Source: Bacilli bacterium
GTDB lineage: Bacteria > Bacillota_I > Bacilli_A > RF39 > UBA660
Length of the DNA: 64,000 nucleotides
Direction: 5' to 3'
NCBI GenBank assembly: GCA_028708945.1
Contig: JAQVXV010000003.1
Coordinates: 1-64,000, forward strand
Within the stretch, counting starts at the first letter, position 1, and every line of letters begins with the position of its first letter. The notes beneath the pieces were generated by a model. The model was given only the letters and a program-made list of their open reading frames with translations, searched no databases and had not been told where the DNA came from. The position numbers were made by a program, and so were the translations under genes. Of the stretch, positions 53,669 through 62,807 are shown one piece after another.

Positions 53669-54398
53669 AAACTTTCACTCTCTTCTTTATCTCTTTATTT
53701 TCTAATACTTGTTTAGCGTTATAGTGCATTAATTCATCTATTAAAGATGGTTTGATACGATTGATTATTTTTTTAGTTTCTTCTACTTTAGAATATAGAT
53801 TGTTATGATGAGTATCACTACTAATAAAATGAACAAGATTTAACTTTAATAATTTAAGTGCTGTCTTTTTAGTTTGTTTACCAAAAGCACCGATAAGACT
53901 ACCGATATTTACTTGTAATAAAGCCCCACTTTGTACAAGATCAAAAGCTTTGTTAATGTTATCAATAATATAATGGTATCTTTCTGGATGGGCTATAATA
54001 GGTATTATATCATTTTCGACTAAAGTTTTTATAATATCGAGAGTGTTTTTATTTTCACTTACCATTGGTAATTCTAATAATAAATATTTAGAATCATTAA
54101 TGGTCGTTATTTTTTTTTGTTCTAATAACTTTAATAAGTTTTTAGAAAGATAGGCTTCATTACCTAAATATAGGTTTATATCGATTCCTTTTTTTAAACA
54201 CTTTGATTTAATAAGCTCTAATTTTTTAGTGTTGCTAAGAACATCACTTTGATAGATACTACCCTCAATATAATGTGGTGTTAGTACTAATGAGTCATAA
54301 CCATTATTATATGCAGACTCTATTAGTTGAACACTTTGATTTATATCGACAGTACCATCATCGGTGTCATAGAGCAAATGCGAGTGCAAATCGATCAT
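53661..54398 (-). CDS. cpsB: CpsB/YwqE-type PHP tyrosine phosphatase
   Basis: 245 residues, manganese-dependent PHP-fold phosphatase that dephosphorylates the BY-kinase and so sets capsule chain length and output. Metal ligands are intact: H4 and H6 in MIDLHSHLL, D14 region DTDDG, IAHPERYHY and SSDTHH. Lies between the kinase cpsD and the sortase. Cytoplasmic. Confidence 0.9.
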   Translation of the reverse strand: MIDLHSHLLYDTDDGTVDINQSVQLIESAYNNGYDSLVLTPHYIEGSIYQSDVLSNTKKLELIKSKCLKKGIDINLYLGNEAYLSKNLLKLLEQKKITTINDSKYLLLELPMVSENKNTLDIIKTLVENDIIPIIAHPERYHYIIDNINKAFDLVQSGALLQVNIGSLIGAFGKQTKKTALKLLKLNLVHFISSDTHHNNLYSKVEETKKIINRIKPSLIDELMHYNAKQVLENKEIKKRVKVYE

Positions 54399-54410
54399 TT
54401 AATTACCCCC

Positions 54411-55076
54411 TTATTGGTAATATTTTCCGTAATAACTTTTTTTAGAAGTTTTTTTATTATTAAGAACAACCCCTGCAATATTACCACCAGCATTTAAGAT
54501 GGCTTTTTTAGCGTTTATAAGCTCTTTAATTTCTGTTTTTCTATGAGTGGTTACAATAACTGTCTCATCTACTAATTTAGTTAAAACAACGGAATCAGAT
54601 ACTACATTTATAGGGGGTGAATCTAATATTACTAAGTCATATGAACTTTTAGCTTTTTCGATAAATTCTTGGAATTTTGAAGAAGATAATAGTTCAAGTG
54701 GATTTGGTGGTACTGTTCCTAGTGTTATAAGACTAACATTAGGAATAGCAGTTTTTTTAACAAATGGTTTAATTTCTATCTTCTCACCTTCTATTAGCAT
54801 ATCTGATAGTCCTTTATCATTAGTTAAACCAAATATTTTATCTAATCTTCCTTTACGCATATCACAGTCTACTAATAATACTTTATAATCAGATTGTGAA
54901 AATGCGATTGCTAAATTACTAGAAATAAAACTTTTTCCCTCTCCTTGAATTGAACTAGTAACTAGGATTGTTTTTAGTTTTTTATCTATAGATGAGAATA
55001 ATAAGTTAGTACGAACTCCTTTGATGCTTTCTGAAATTATTGATTTAGGATTATCGTAAGTAATAAGTTCTTTCAT
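54411..55076 (-). CDS. cpsD: CpsD/CapB-type bacterial tyrosine kinase
   Basis: 221 residues from ATG 55074-55076. Walker A variant SSIQGEGKSFISSNLA, Walker A' VDCDMRKG, Walker B VILDSPP. The autophosphorylated C-terminal tail is short: SYYGKYYQ with four Tyr. Works with the membrane activator CpsC (one base upstream) and the phosphatase CpsB to control polysaccharide polymerisation. Confidence 0.92.
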   Translation of the reverse strand: MKELITYDNPKSIISESIKGVRTNLLFSSIDKKLKTILVTSSIQGEGKSFISSNLAIAFSQSDYKVLLVDCDMRKGRLDKIFGLTNDKGLSDMLIEGEKIEIKPFVKKTAIPNVSLITLGTVPPNPLELLSSSKFQEFIEKAKSSYDLVILDSPPINVVSDSVVLTKLVDETVIVTTHRKTEIKELINAKKAILNAGGNIAGVVLNNKKTSKKSYYGKYYQ

Positions 55077-55077
55077 A

Positions 55078-55761
55078 TTATCGCCCACTTTCTATTGTAG
55101 GTATAACACCTATTACTGGTAGTTCGACTATTTTTTCAATGTCTTCTTCACCTTTAATGCTATTATCAAAGTAATAGATTATAAAAACTGTTCCTAAAGA
55201 TATTACAAATCCAAGTAAAATAACGATTGCCATTTGTTTAGTTAAATTAACATTGTAAGCTTCAATTGGCAATTCAGCTTTTTCAATGATCGATAAATTT
55301 TCAATGTTATATATTTCTTTTACTCTTTCACTGAATATAATTGCTACAGCATTCGCAATTGAACTAGTCTCTTCTTTTACTTCGCTTTTAACGGTTATTT
55401 TAATTAATTCGGTGTCTTTAACAGATGATACTTCAATCATGTCCGTTAAAGTTTTTTCATTATAATCTAATTTTAAGGTATCAATTGTATCTTTTAATAC
55501 TGGTCTACTTTTTATAATTTCACGATAAGTAGACACTAAATTACGATTGATTGTTAAATCTCCTTGTGTAATAGCACTATTCTCTTGAGTGTTATCAGTT
55601 ATACGAGTAAGCACTAATGTAGTATATGCTTGATACTTAGGTTTTTGAATAAAGGCTAAGAAAAAAGCTCCTATACTAATAACTATTAATAAAATAATAA
55701 TAATTAAATAAATTTTTGAAATAAAATATTCAAATAAATCTTTTATATCTATTTCTTCCAT
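55078..55761 (-). CDS. cpsC: CpsC/CapA-type Wzz chain-length regulator and kinase activator
   Basis: 227 residues with two membrane helices (about 17-37 and 172-193) that flank an outer domain, as in the Wzz family. The proline-containing QKPKYQAYTTLVLTR after TM1 is typical. The short cytoplasmic tail ends just before the CpsD start, the split arrangement of Gram-positive BY-kinases. Confidence 0.9.
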   Translation of the reverse strand: MEEIDIKDLFEYFISKIYLIIIILLIVISIGAFFLAFIQKPKYQAYTTLVLTRITDNTQENSAITQGDLTINRNLVSTYREIIKSRPVLKDTIDTLKLDYNEKTLTDMIEVSSVKDTELIKITVKSEVKEETSSIANAVAIIFSERVKEIYNIENLSIIEKAELPIEAYNVNLTKQMAIVILLGFVISLGTVFIIYYFDNSIKGEEDIEKIVELPVIGVIPTIESGR

Positions 55762-55806
55762 AATACATCTCCATTCATAAGTAATTATACAAGATACTAA
55801 GGTAAA

Positions 55807-56568
55807 TTACAAGGAATTTGCCTTTAGTATTTTCTTTAATTTTTTCTTAAAAAGTTTTCTATTTGTAAAGTATAATATTATTAAAAATACGATTGTTATA
55901 ATGTAATAATAATTAAATTCTTTTTCAAAGACTGCCTTTAATTTTATGTCTTCATTTATTTTAGTATTAAAATCAAATTCTTGATTATTATGTTCCCATC
56001 TTATAAATTTGTAACCTTCTTTTATAGGTTCAAAGTATTTAACAGAGGTGTTTTTTAATACTTTTTTTGTAATTATTTTTTTATCTATTTCAAATTCAAC
56101 GCTATAGATTGTGTTCCAAAGTCCTAGATTAGACTCTTTAGCGCTTTTTTCTAAACTATACAAATTATTAAGATATTTATAGTCACCGTATATATACTCC
56201 ACTTTAGCATAGCCCAAACTGATTAATTCTTCTTGTAATAATACATCATCAACCCAGATCCATGCTAAGACTCTTTTATATTTATCATAAAGTTCACTGT
56301 TATCATCGTATTCTAGTTTAATAATTGAAGCATTTTTTATCCTATCACAAGTATAATCACTTGCAAGTTCCCCTACTGGATCTACTTCTTTATTAGGGTG
56401 AACTGTCTCAGGTGTATCAATAGCTAAAAATCTTACTTTTATTATTTCTGAATCTAATATAAAACTAGCAGTATCTCCATCAATACACTCATTAAAAGAT
56501 ACAATATCCATAGCTTTAACAGTTGATAAACTTAAAAATATTAATATTATACTAAATAACTTTTTCAT
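55807..56568 (-). CDS. Secreted, membrane-anchored thermonuclease-like nuclease with a Listeria-Bacteroides repeat
   Basis: 253 residues. Signal peptide 1-19; SNase domain about 20-155 with the catalytic set conserved: D32 in DGDT, R46, D51 and E54 in VRFLAIDTPE, R99 in KRVLAW. A single InlB-type/Flg_new repeat (about 165-215, KYFEPIKEGYKFIRWEH) follows, then a C-terminal membrane helix (about 219-237) and a basic tail, so the nuclease is held at the surface instead of released. Likely degrades extracellular DNA or RNA. It overlaps the vanZ-like gene by 17 bases. Confidence 0.85.
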   Translation of the reverse strand: MKKLFSIILIFLSLSTVKAMDIVSFNECIDGDTASFILDSEIIKVRFLAIDTPETVHPNKEVDPVGELASDYTCDRIKNASIIKLEYDDNSELYDKYKRVLAWIWVDDVLLQEELISLGYAKVEYIYGDYKYLNNLYSLEKSAKESNLGLWNTIYSVEFEIDKKIITKKVLKNTSVKYFEPIKEGYKFIRWEHNNQEFDFNTKINEDIKLKAVFEKEFNYYYIITIVFLIILYFTNRKLFKKKLKKILKANSL

Positions 56569-57028
56569 TTAACTTCTTCCTTTTACTAATCATTATAATT
56601 ATTAATACCCCTACTATAGCCCCAAAGGTATCAAGTAAACAGTCTGTTAATAAAGAACTTCTATCAAAAGTAAACATTTGATTTACTTCATCTATAACAG
56701 ATACTATAAAACAAATACCTATAGTTAATAAAAACATTCTTTTTTTCTTATAAAACCTTAAATGATTTATTAATAATAAAGATAATATTAAATACTCTGA
56801 AAAGTGTGCTGTTTTTCTAAAGTAATAATGAATTTTATTAAATAAGCTTAAAGGATCTGATTTTTTTTCAATAGTTAATTCATGTTCTGGCAATATATTT
56901 GTTTTTTCAATGGTATTACTTAATATATCTTTACTCATACCATTACTAGTTGTTCCTGACATACTAGAAAATCCAAATATAACAATAGTCCATATTACTA
57001 CTAATAACAAACTTAAACTTTTATTCAT
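56552..57028 (-). CDS. VanZ-like membrane protein
   Basis: 158 residues from ATG 57026-57028 (SD GGAGGG). Four helices with the family words FSSMSGTTSNG, FRKTAHFSEYLILSLLL and a late DEVNQMFTFDRSSLLTDCLLDTFGAIVG. VanZ proteins reduce sensitivity to teicoplanin and related lipoglycopeptides in some hosts; the biochemical action is unknown. Coupled to the surface nuclease. Confidence 0.85.
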   Translation of the reverse strand: MNKSLSLLLVVIWTIVIFGFSSMSGTTSNGMSKDILSNTIEKTNILPEHELTIEKKSDPLSLFNKIHYYFRKTAHFSEYLILSLLLINHLRFYKKKRMFLLTIGICFIVSVIDEVNQMFTFDRSSLLTDCLLDTFGAIVGVLIIIMISKRKKLNEKVI

Positions 57029-57090
57029 GATACCCTCCATATTTAATACTCATATATAATTATATATTATTTATGCTTTAATTAAAAGAA

Positions 57091-57109
57091 AAAAGGTAAT
57101 TAACCTTTT
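57091..57109 (-). terminator. Terminator overlapping the end of the 57108 gene
   Basis: AAAAGGT / ACCTTTT hairpin with a T run on the minus strand, reaching into the stop codon. Confidence 0.7.
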
Positions 57110-58193
57110 AGGATTTTTTTAATTTAGAATACATATTAGATAATTTAGTTAAAGTAAAAAGCATTATAGAATTTTTAGAAAACATATATTTAATATATGT
57201 TTTTTTATAAAATACCTTAACTTTAAATAAGTCAAGTGACTTATTTAAATCTCTTGTATTTAATTCATAATAACTTTTTAATGATTCTACTATTTTAGGA
57301 TGAGAACAAATTGATTTAATGGTTTTTAATTTATTGTACAAAGATTTTTTATTATCTTTATGAACCTCGTTCTTTATAGAACCAATCCCTATATTAATAT
57401 AACGATAAATAAGTCTAGTTTTTGATTCGTCATAAAGATTTTTACTTATCAAATATTTTTCAATAATATTAACAACTTCTAATCTTAACTTTAAAGAATC
57501 TTCTCTATATTTTGTAGCTGCAGTATTATCTTCTATGCAATAATGATAATAATTTTCTTTATCAATGCATATTGTTTTTGCAATCGAAAAAATTTTAATA
57601 CAAAAAATTAAATCTTCCATAAAGGGAATGCCAGGAGGAAAAATAATTTTATGTTTATACAAAAAATTTCTATTTATTAATAATCTCCAAACACTTCCCA
57701 TTATAATTTGGCTATTATTTAATATGCATTCCGGAGCTATCATATCTAAAACTATTTTATTATAAATATTCTTATCAGTTATAACTGCTTCTTTAACTCC
57801 TAAATTAATAGGCATTATTCTATTATTATAATTATGATAATAATTACAAATACATATATTTGATTTGGTTTCAATGCATTTATTATACATATTAGAATAC
57901 ATTTCTTTCTCTATCCAATCGTCTGGATCAACAAATCCAATATATTCACCTTTAGCAACTAATATTCCATTGTTTCTTGCAACAGATACTCCGGCATTTT
58001 TTTGATCAATTACCTTTACTCTATTATCTAACTTCTCAAACTTCCTACAAATATTTATACTATTATCTTTAGAACCATCATTTACAAGAATTATTTCTAT
58101 ATTTTTTAAAGTTTGATTCAATATACTACTTATAGATTTTTCTAAATATTTCTCCTTATTATATATGGGAACTATTATACTTACTTTGGGCAT
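57108..58193 (-). CDS. Family 2 glycosyltransferase
   Basis: 361 residues from ATG 58191-58193 (SD AAGGAGTG). GT-A motifs: KVSIIVPIYNKEKYLEKS, LVNDGSKDNS, VSVARNNGI and VDPDDW, then GIPFMEDLIF as the acceptor-side acidic motif. The C-terminal 130 residues are helical. Last gene of the polysaccharide transcription unit that enters from the right. Confidence 0.9.
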   Translation of the reverse strand: MPKVSIIVPIYNKEKYLEKSISSILNQTLKNIEIILVNDGSKDNSINICRKFEKLDNRVKVIDQKNAGVSVARNNGILVAKGEYIGFVDPDDWIEKEMYSNMYNKCIETKSNICICNYYHNYNNRIMPINLGVKEAVITDKNIYNKIVLDMIAPECILNNSQIIMGSVWRLLINRNFLYKHKIIFPPGIPFMEDLIFCIKIFSIAKTICIDKENYYHYCIEDNTAATKYREDSLKLRLEVVNIIEKYLISKNLYDESKTRLIYRYINIGIGSIKNEVHKDNKKSLYNKLKTIKSICSHPKIVESLKSYYELNTRDLNKSLDLFKVKVFYKKTYIKYMFSKNSIMLFTLTKLSNMYSKLKKS

Positions 58194-58286
58194 TAAATAC
58201 ACTCCTTACAATTTTTTGTTCTTTTTGTGTTTAAAAATATTGTTTTATTCTATATTATTTAAATCTTATACTACTATGTATTTTTA

Positions 58287-59444
58287 TTATTTTTTTATTG
58301 TTTTAGAGATGACAAATTTAATTTTATTTATAAACAATTTATTTTCCTTATAATAATTCCTAGCAACGGTTTCATAGCCATAAGTTTGCCAAGCGTCAAG
58401 TATTTCTTCTCTTTTCTTACTTTTTATAGTGGGTCTATTTAGTTGACCGTTTTCTCTTCTAGCTGCTTCAAAGGTTGATTTAGTTAAATTTAAATATTTT
58501 TTTAATTGTTCAATTAATATAACACCTTTTTTACTATTTACTAATAATATAGAAACTCCTCTTTTAGTTTCTATTTCCGGATGAATAGATTCTATTCCCC
58601 AGAAGTCACCCATTGTAAAATCTCCTTCTCTGCTCTCACATGCATATTTACATTCATAACAATTTTCACGATAAGTATAACCTTTTAAAAAATAATTATA
58701 ATAATAGGATTCAAATGGTAATATGTACTTTGTTTTTATTTTTCCTCTTTTAGTATAAGTAATTGTTCCTTTTAATCCCCAACCTCTTGATTTATCTCTA
58801 AAATTAATGTTAATTACTTTACCATCCGTTTTTTTTTCTATATGTTTAATATAATCGTTAAAAAAGGCAATGCTAGGAACACCATGACATATAATATCAG
58901 CAGTTATTAGATTATCGTAATCTTTACCTAGATAAGATTTTAAAGCAGCTATTTGGCAGGGGGCGCCCGTGAACAAAACAAATCTTGATTTTTTTAAATA
59001 TTTTTCAGTTTCTTTAAAGCTGAAATTAATATTGCTTTGGACGTATTTAGAACCTTGAAGTTTTTTCATATCTAAAGGGTTATCAATGCATATATGAACT
59101 GGTTCCATATTTCCATTATAAGCACATCCAAAAACAACACCTTTTTTGTCAAAAACAACACTAGATAAAGCACCAAATATACCTCCTGAAGTACTTGATA
59201 AAAGAATGTCATTATCTTTGTTAATAGCAACATATGTTGCAAGAGGTTTTTTCCCTGAAATAGGCACATTTTGGTAAGCACATACTTTTTTACATTTACC
59301 ACATTCTATACATATATCATGATTGATTTTGGGATATATAAATCCATAATTATCAGTTTCCATTGATATAGCTTTCGTTGGACATATATTTATACATGCT
59401 GCACATCCACAACAATTTTTTTTATCTTTAAATTGTAAAATCAT
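58287..59444 (-). CDS. FrhB-like iron-sulfur protein of polysaccharide loci
   Basis: 385 residues. Two ferredoxin-type 4Fe-4S sites: C11/C14/C17/C21 and C45/C48/C51/C55, followed by a coenzyme F420 hydrogenase beta-subunit-like domain (TGAPCQIAALK, DIICHGVPS). Proteins of this family often sit beside polysaccharide pyruvyltransferase genes, as here; they are thought to do a redox step on the sugar or its pyruvate group, but the reaction is not established. No F420 genes are seen. Confidence 0.85.
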   Translation of the reverse strand: MILQFKDKKNCCGCAACINICPTKAISMETDNYGFIYPKINHDICIECGKCKKVCAYQNVPISGKKPLATYVAINKDNDILLSSTSGGIFGALSSVVFDKKGVVFGCAYNGNMEPVHICIDNPLDMKKLQGSKYVQSNINFSFKETEKYLKKSRFVLFTGAPCQIAALKSYLGKDYDNLITADIICHGVPSIAFFNDYIKHIEKKTDGKVININFRDKSRGWGLKGTITYTKRGKIKTKYILPFESYYYNYFLKGYTYRENCYECKYACESREGDFTMGDFWGIESIHPEIETKRGVSILLVNSKKGVILIEQLKKYLNLTKSTFEAARRENGQLNRPTIKSKKREEILDAWQTYGYETVARNYYKENKLFINKIKFVISKTIKK

Positions 59445-59474
59445 CTATTAAATCACTCTCACTTCACTAAAATT

Positions 59475-60659
59475 TTAATTTTTTTTTAATTCCTTTTTTA
59501 ATATATTTGAATTTGCTGTAGTAAGTAAAAATAATATAATAGGAATAAAGTTAACTGAAATTAATGTATTTTCAAAAAAACTTTGCACCGCTATAGAAAT
59601 AAATCCAGCAAATGAAATTAAAATAAATTTATTTTTATTTTTATCTAAAGATATATTTGAAAAATGTTTACATATCTGAATAATAATCAAGATAAAAATT
59701 AGCAAACCATAAATTACCAAAAGATTATACATAGAATTATGCACATTCAAATTTGAATTTGATGTCAAATCAATATTTGATCCTAATCCAAAAATTGGAT
59801 TTAATTTAAATAAATTCCATAACTCATACCAAATTGCTTCTCTTCCTGAAAAAAAATTTTTTGAAAATCCTTCTATAATAAAAGTAATATTATTTTCCCA
59901 CATAAATATATATAACATAACAAAATAAATCGAGCCTATTGTTATTAATAAATATATAAATTTTAATGATTTATTATTTAACCACATTTTTTTAGGTATT
60001 ATATAACACAAAAATGTAAATGAAATTAAACCTATAAAACAAGAGCGTGATTCGGAAACCAATACGTTTTTATATGCAATAAAAGTGATTAATAAAATTA
60101 AAATTTTTTTAAAAAAACTTTCTTTGATTGAAAAAATAAAATATAAACTACAAATATATGTTACTAAAGTTACAAGACCAATACTATTTGTATTAAATCC
60201 TTCAGGACACAAGGTTATCCAATAGAAAAAAAAGAGCAGGAACAAACACGATAAAATAATTATAAACCTATCAGTAAATTCAACTTTACTACTAACTAGT
60301 AGCATTAATGAAAAATTAAATATTACAAAAAAGACACCTAAATTAGAATTATTCACCACCATACCTATTAATGTTAAAATTATAATAAATATAAAAATAA
60401 AAAGTTGTTTATTATCTTTATATATTTCATTAATATTTATTAATACTAAAAATAATAATAATAAAGCAGTAAACACTGGAAGTATCTCCCTAATTTTGAT
60501 ATGAATTGATGGAGTTGACCAGTTTAAAAAAAACAATATTAACATTACAATATATATTATTTGATTAAATTTGTTTTTTTTCCCTCGCGGTGTAATGTTT
60601 TTTTGTTTTTTCTGTGAACTTGAATTATCTATTTTAATCTTTTGAATTACATTATTCAT
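59475..60659 (-). CDS. O-antigen ligase/Wzy-like polysaccharide polymerase
   Basis: 394 residues, about eleven membrane helices after a short basic N-terminus. A large loop between late helices has the EAIWYELWNLFKLNPIFGLG pattern and an NVHNSMYNLL segment, both typical of the Wzy_C/O-antigen-polymerase superfamily. Its place among glycosyltransferases supports polymerase over ligase. Polymerises lipid-linked repeat units outside the membrane. Confidence 0.85.
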   Translation of the reverse strand: MNNVIQKIKIDNSSSQKKQKNITPRGKKNKFNQIIYIVMLILFFLNWSTPSIHIKIREILPVFTALLLLFLVLININEIYKDNKQLFIFIFIIILTLIGMVVNNSNLGVFFVIFNFSLMLLVSSKVEFTDRFIIILSCLFLLFFFYWITLCPEGFNTNSIGLVTLVTYICSLYFIFSIKESFFKKILILLITFIAYKNVLVSESRSCFIGLISFTFLCYIIPKKMWLNNKSLKFIYLLITIGSIYFVMLYIFMWENNITFIIEGFSKNFFSGREAIWYELWNLFKLNPIFGLGSNIDLTSNSNLNVHNSMYNLLVIYGLLIFILIIIQICKHFSNISLDKNKNKFILISFAGFISIAVQSFFENTLISVNFIPIILFLLTTANSNILKKELKKN

Positions 60660-60664
60660 TAAAT

Positions 60665-61675
60665 TTACTCCTTTATCACTAATTCTCTTACTATTTCCAT
60701 TAATCTATTTGCTGCATATTTATAAGATGTCTTGTTTTTATCAAGATCTCTTATTATCCTTTTATTATTAGGATTTTTCGATAAATATAATATTTTACTA
60801 GCAATTTCATTAGGGTTATTACAGTCACCGATAATGTCAATTTCATCAATTAATGTTAAAATACTAATAGCTCCAACATTTTTTGAAACTAATATGTTAC
60901 ACCCACTCAATAGCGCCTCAATCGTTGCTAACCCAAACGATTCAAGAGAACTGTTTTGAATAAAAATTGAAGATTTTTTTAAATAATAGCATGCTTCCTC
61001 GTATTTAACTTGTCCAACATAATCGACAAAATTATATGATTTAATTTTTTCAGTATCTTCATAGTCTCTACCTAATACTATTAATTTATATTTTTTGTTT
61101 TTTTCTTCATTTAAAATTTTTATTGCTTCACATATCATTACATTATTTTTTTGTGGTCTACCGCCGCCCATAGTTATTATAGTATTTGGTTCCTTATTAA
61201 TTATTGTTTTGTTTTTTTCTTTATCAAGTATTCCCCAATCAACTCCATTGTTTAAATACGAAGTTTTATGACTATATTGTGGACTATAATTTTTAAACCA
61301 TTTCATAAAATTTTCTGAAACACATAAAATTAAATCTACATTATCTAAAAGATATTTTTCTTCAATTACCATTTTTTTGTTATTTAAATTATTTGTTTCA
61401 TTTTCATATGATGCTGAGCCATGCTGAATATTTAATATTTTCTTTTTTCTTCCAAATATTTTTGATATATTTATGCAAATTCGATTACTTTTCGAATGTC
61501 CAGATATTATTATTACATTTGATAAAAATGCTTTTATGAATATTTCAATGATTCTAAAAATTTTTTTTGAACTATTGATATAAATCACATTTTTTGGTAA
61601 GTATTCTTTTAAATTTTTATTTACATTTGAAGGTCCCGTATTAGCTTTATAATCTCCTAAGAAAAGTATTTTCAT
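60665..61675 (-). CDS. Family 4 glycosyltransferase
   Basis: 336 residues from ATG 61673-61675 (SD AGGAAT). Retaining GT-B enzyme: N-terminal GPSNVNKNL, linker ITMGGGRPQKNN and the C-terminal nucleotide-sugar motif with two Glu (SLESFGLATIEALLSG). Shares its promoter with the pyruvyltransferase gene 7 bases upstream. Sugar unknown. Confidence 0.9.
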   Translation of the reverse strand: MKILFLGDYKANTGPSNVNKNLKEYLPKNVIYINSSKKIFRIIEIFIKAFLSNVIIISGHSKSNRICINISKIFGRKKKILNIQHGSASYENETNNLNNKKMVIEEKYLLDNVDLILCVSENFMKWFKNYSPQYSHKTSYLNNGVDWGILDKEKNKTIINKEPNTIITMGGGRPQKNNVMICEAIKILNEEKNKKYKLIVLGRDYEDTEKIKSYNFVDYVGQVKYEEACYYLKKSSIFIQNSSLESFGLATIEALLSGCNILVSKNVGAISILTLIDEIDIIGDCNNPNEIASKILYLSKNPNNKRIIRDLDKNKTSYKYAANRLMEIVRELVIKE

Positions 61676-61682
61676 TTTATTC

Positions 61683-62789
61683 CTACTCTCTTTTATATAT
61701 TGCTTTTTCAAGATAAGATAAGGATTTATTACGTTCTTTTTCTAGTATTTCGTTAACTAGTGTATAGTTAATTTTTTTTATTACTTCTTTAATATTAATT
61801 TTTTTAGTTATATATCTATTTTCTAATTTACATAGTCTTAAAATACTCTCTAATCTTGTATTAAATTCACTTCTAGCAACAGTAATAAATTGTTTGTTAA
61901 AATTTATGGCAAATGCTGTGCCGTGAAAAGAATTTGTTACTATATATTCTGCATCCCTTATATATCGCAAAAATTCAAAAGGACTTTTGTAAATAGCAAT
62001 TCTATCTACCCCTTGTCTCTTAATTGGTTTCCAATATAATTGGATAACTTCAAGACCTAATTTGTCAGCTATTTTTCTTGCATATTGAGTTGCACCATTA
62101 TCTTCATTATATAAAATAAATAATAAAACATATCTTCTATTGATTTTTTTGCTTTTTATGTACGATAACCATTTATCTTTATTTAACATTAATGTAGGGT
62201 CAAGCACCAACTCTGCACTATATCCCATATCATTTAGAATCTTTACTCCTGTATCTTCACGAACAGATATAAAATTAAATTTAGATAATAACTTATTTAT
62301 TTCTATAAAATCATTTTTTTGTAATTCATTCGAGCCAAAACTTGATGCATAAGATATTTTTTTGGTATTTTCATCTCCAAAATCTAAGAAAAAACCTCTA
62401 TCTACACCTCCGTTATATTTACTATTCCAGACTTGATCGCTTCCGACTAAGTAAATATCTGAAGAAGGTGGGTTTTTTTTCAAATCATTAATTGTATAGT
62501 ATTTTCTTTTTGTTAATAAATAATATTTATTAATAAATTGAGAAAAAGAAAGATGTTTTAATAAATTAGCTGGAAATCTAGATAAAACATATATTACTTT
62601 TCGTAATTTAAAATTTTTTAACGATTTAGGAGACCATAAAAATATTTTTTTAAAATTTCTTTCCTCGGTAATATAATCTATTATTTCCACCTCACATCCC
62701 AACTCTTTAATTAGTTCTTGTGTAGCGAAAGATTGTAATACCGTTCCATAGTTTAATACTCTATGTATTGTAATTATCGAAACCTTCAT
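61683..62789 (-). CDS. Polysaccharide pyruvyltransferase family protein
   Basis: 368 residues. Family motifs: NYGTVLQSFATQELI, VGSDQVWNSKY, ISYASSFG, SVREDTGVKIL and NSFHGTAFAI. Members such as CsaB and Pss proteins transfer pyruvate from PEP to make a ketal on a sugar, adding charge to the polymer and, in some cases, docking SLH proteins. Here the partner set (FrhB-like protein, glycosyltransferases) argues for decoration of a capsule. Confidence 0.9.
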   Translation of the reverse strand: MKVSIITIHRVLNYGTVLQSFATQELIKELGCEVEIIDYITEERNFKKIFLWSPKSLKNFKLRKVIYVLSRFPANLLKHLSFSQFINKYYLLTKRKYYTINDLKKNPPSSDIYLVGSDQVWNSKYNGGVDRGFFLDFGDENTKKISYASSFGSNELQKNDFIEINKLLSKFNFISVREDTGVKILNDMGYSAELVLDPTLMLNKDKWLSYIKSKKINRRYVLLFILYNEDNGATQYARKIADKLGLEVIQLYWKPIKRQGVDRIAIYKSPFEFLRYIRDAEYIVTNSFHGTAFAINFNKQFITVARSEFNTRLESILRLCKLENRYITKKINIKEVIKKINYTLVNEILEKERNKSLSYLEKAIYKRE

Positions 62790-62807
62790 CAGTACTGCCT
62801 CCTCAAA

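Noticed and set aside
58287..59444. True F420-reducing hydrogenase subunit
   Set aside because: No hydrogenase or F420 genes nearby; neighbours are glycosyltransferases and a pyruvyltransferase.
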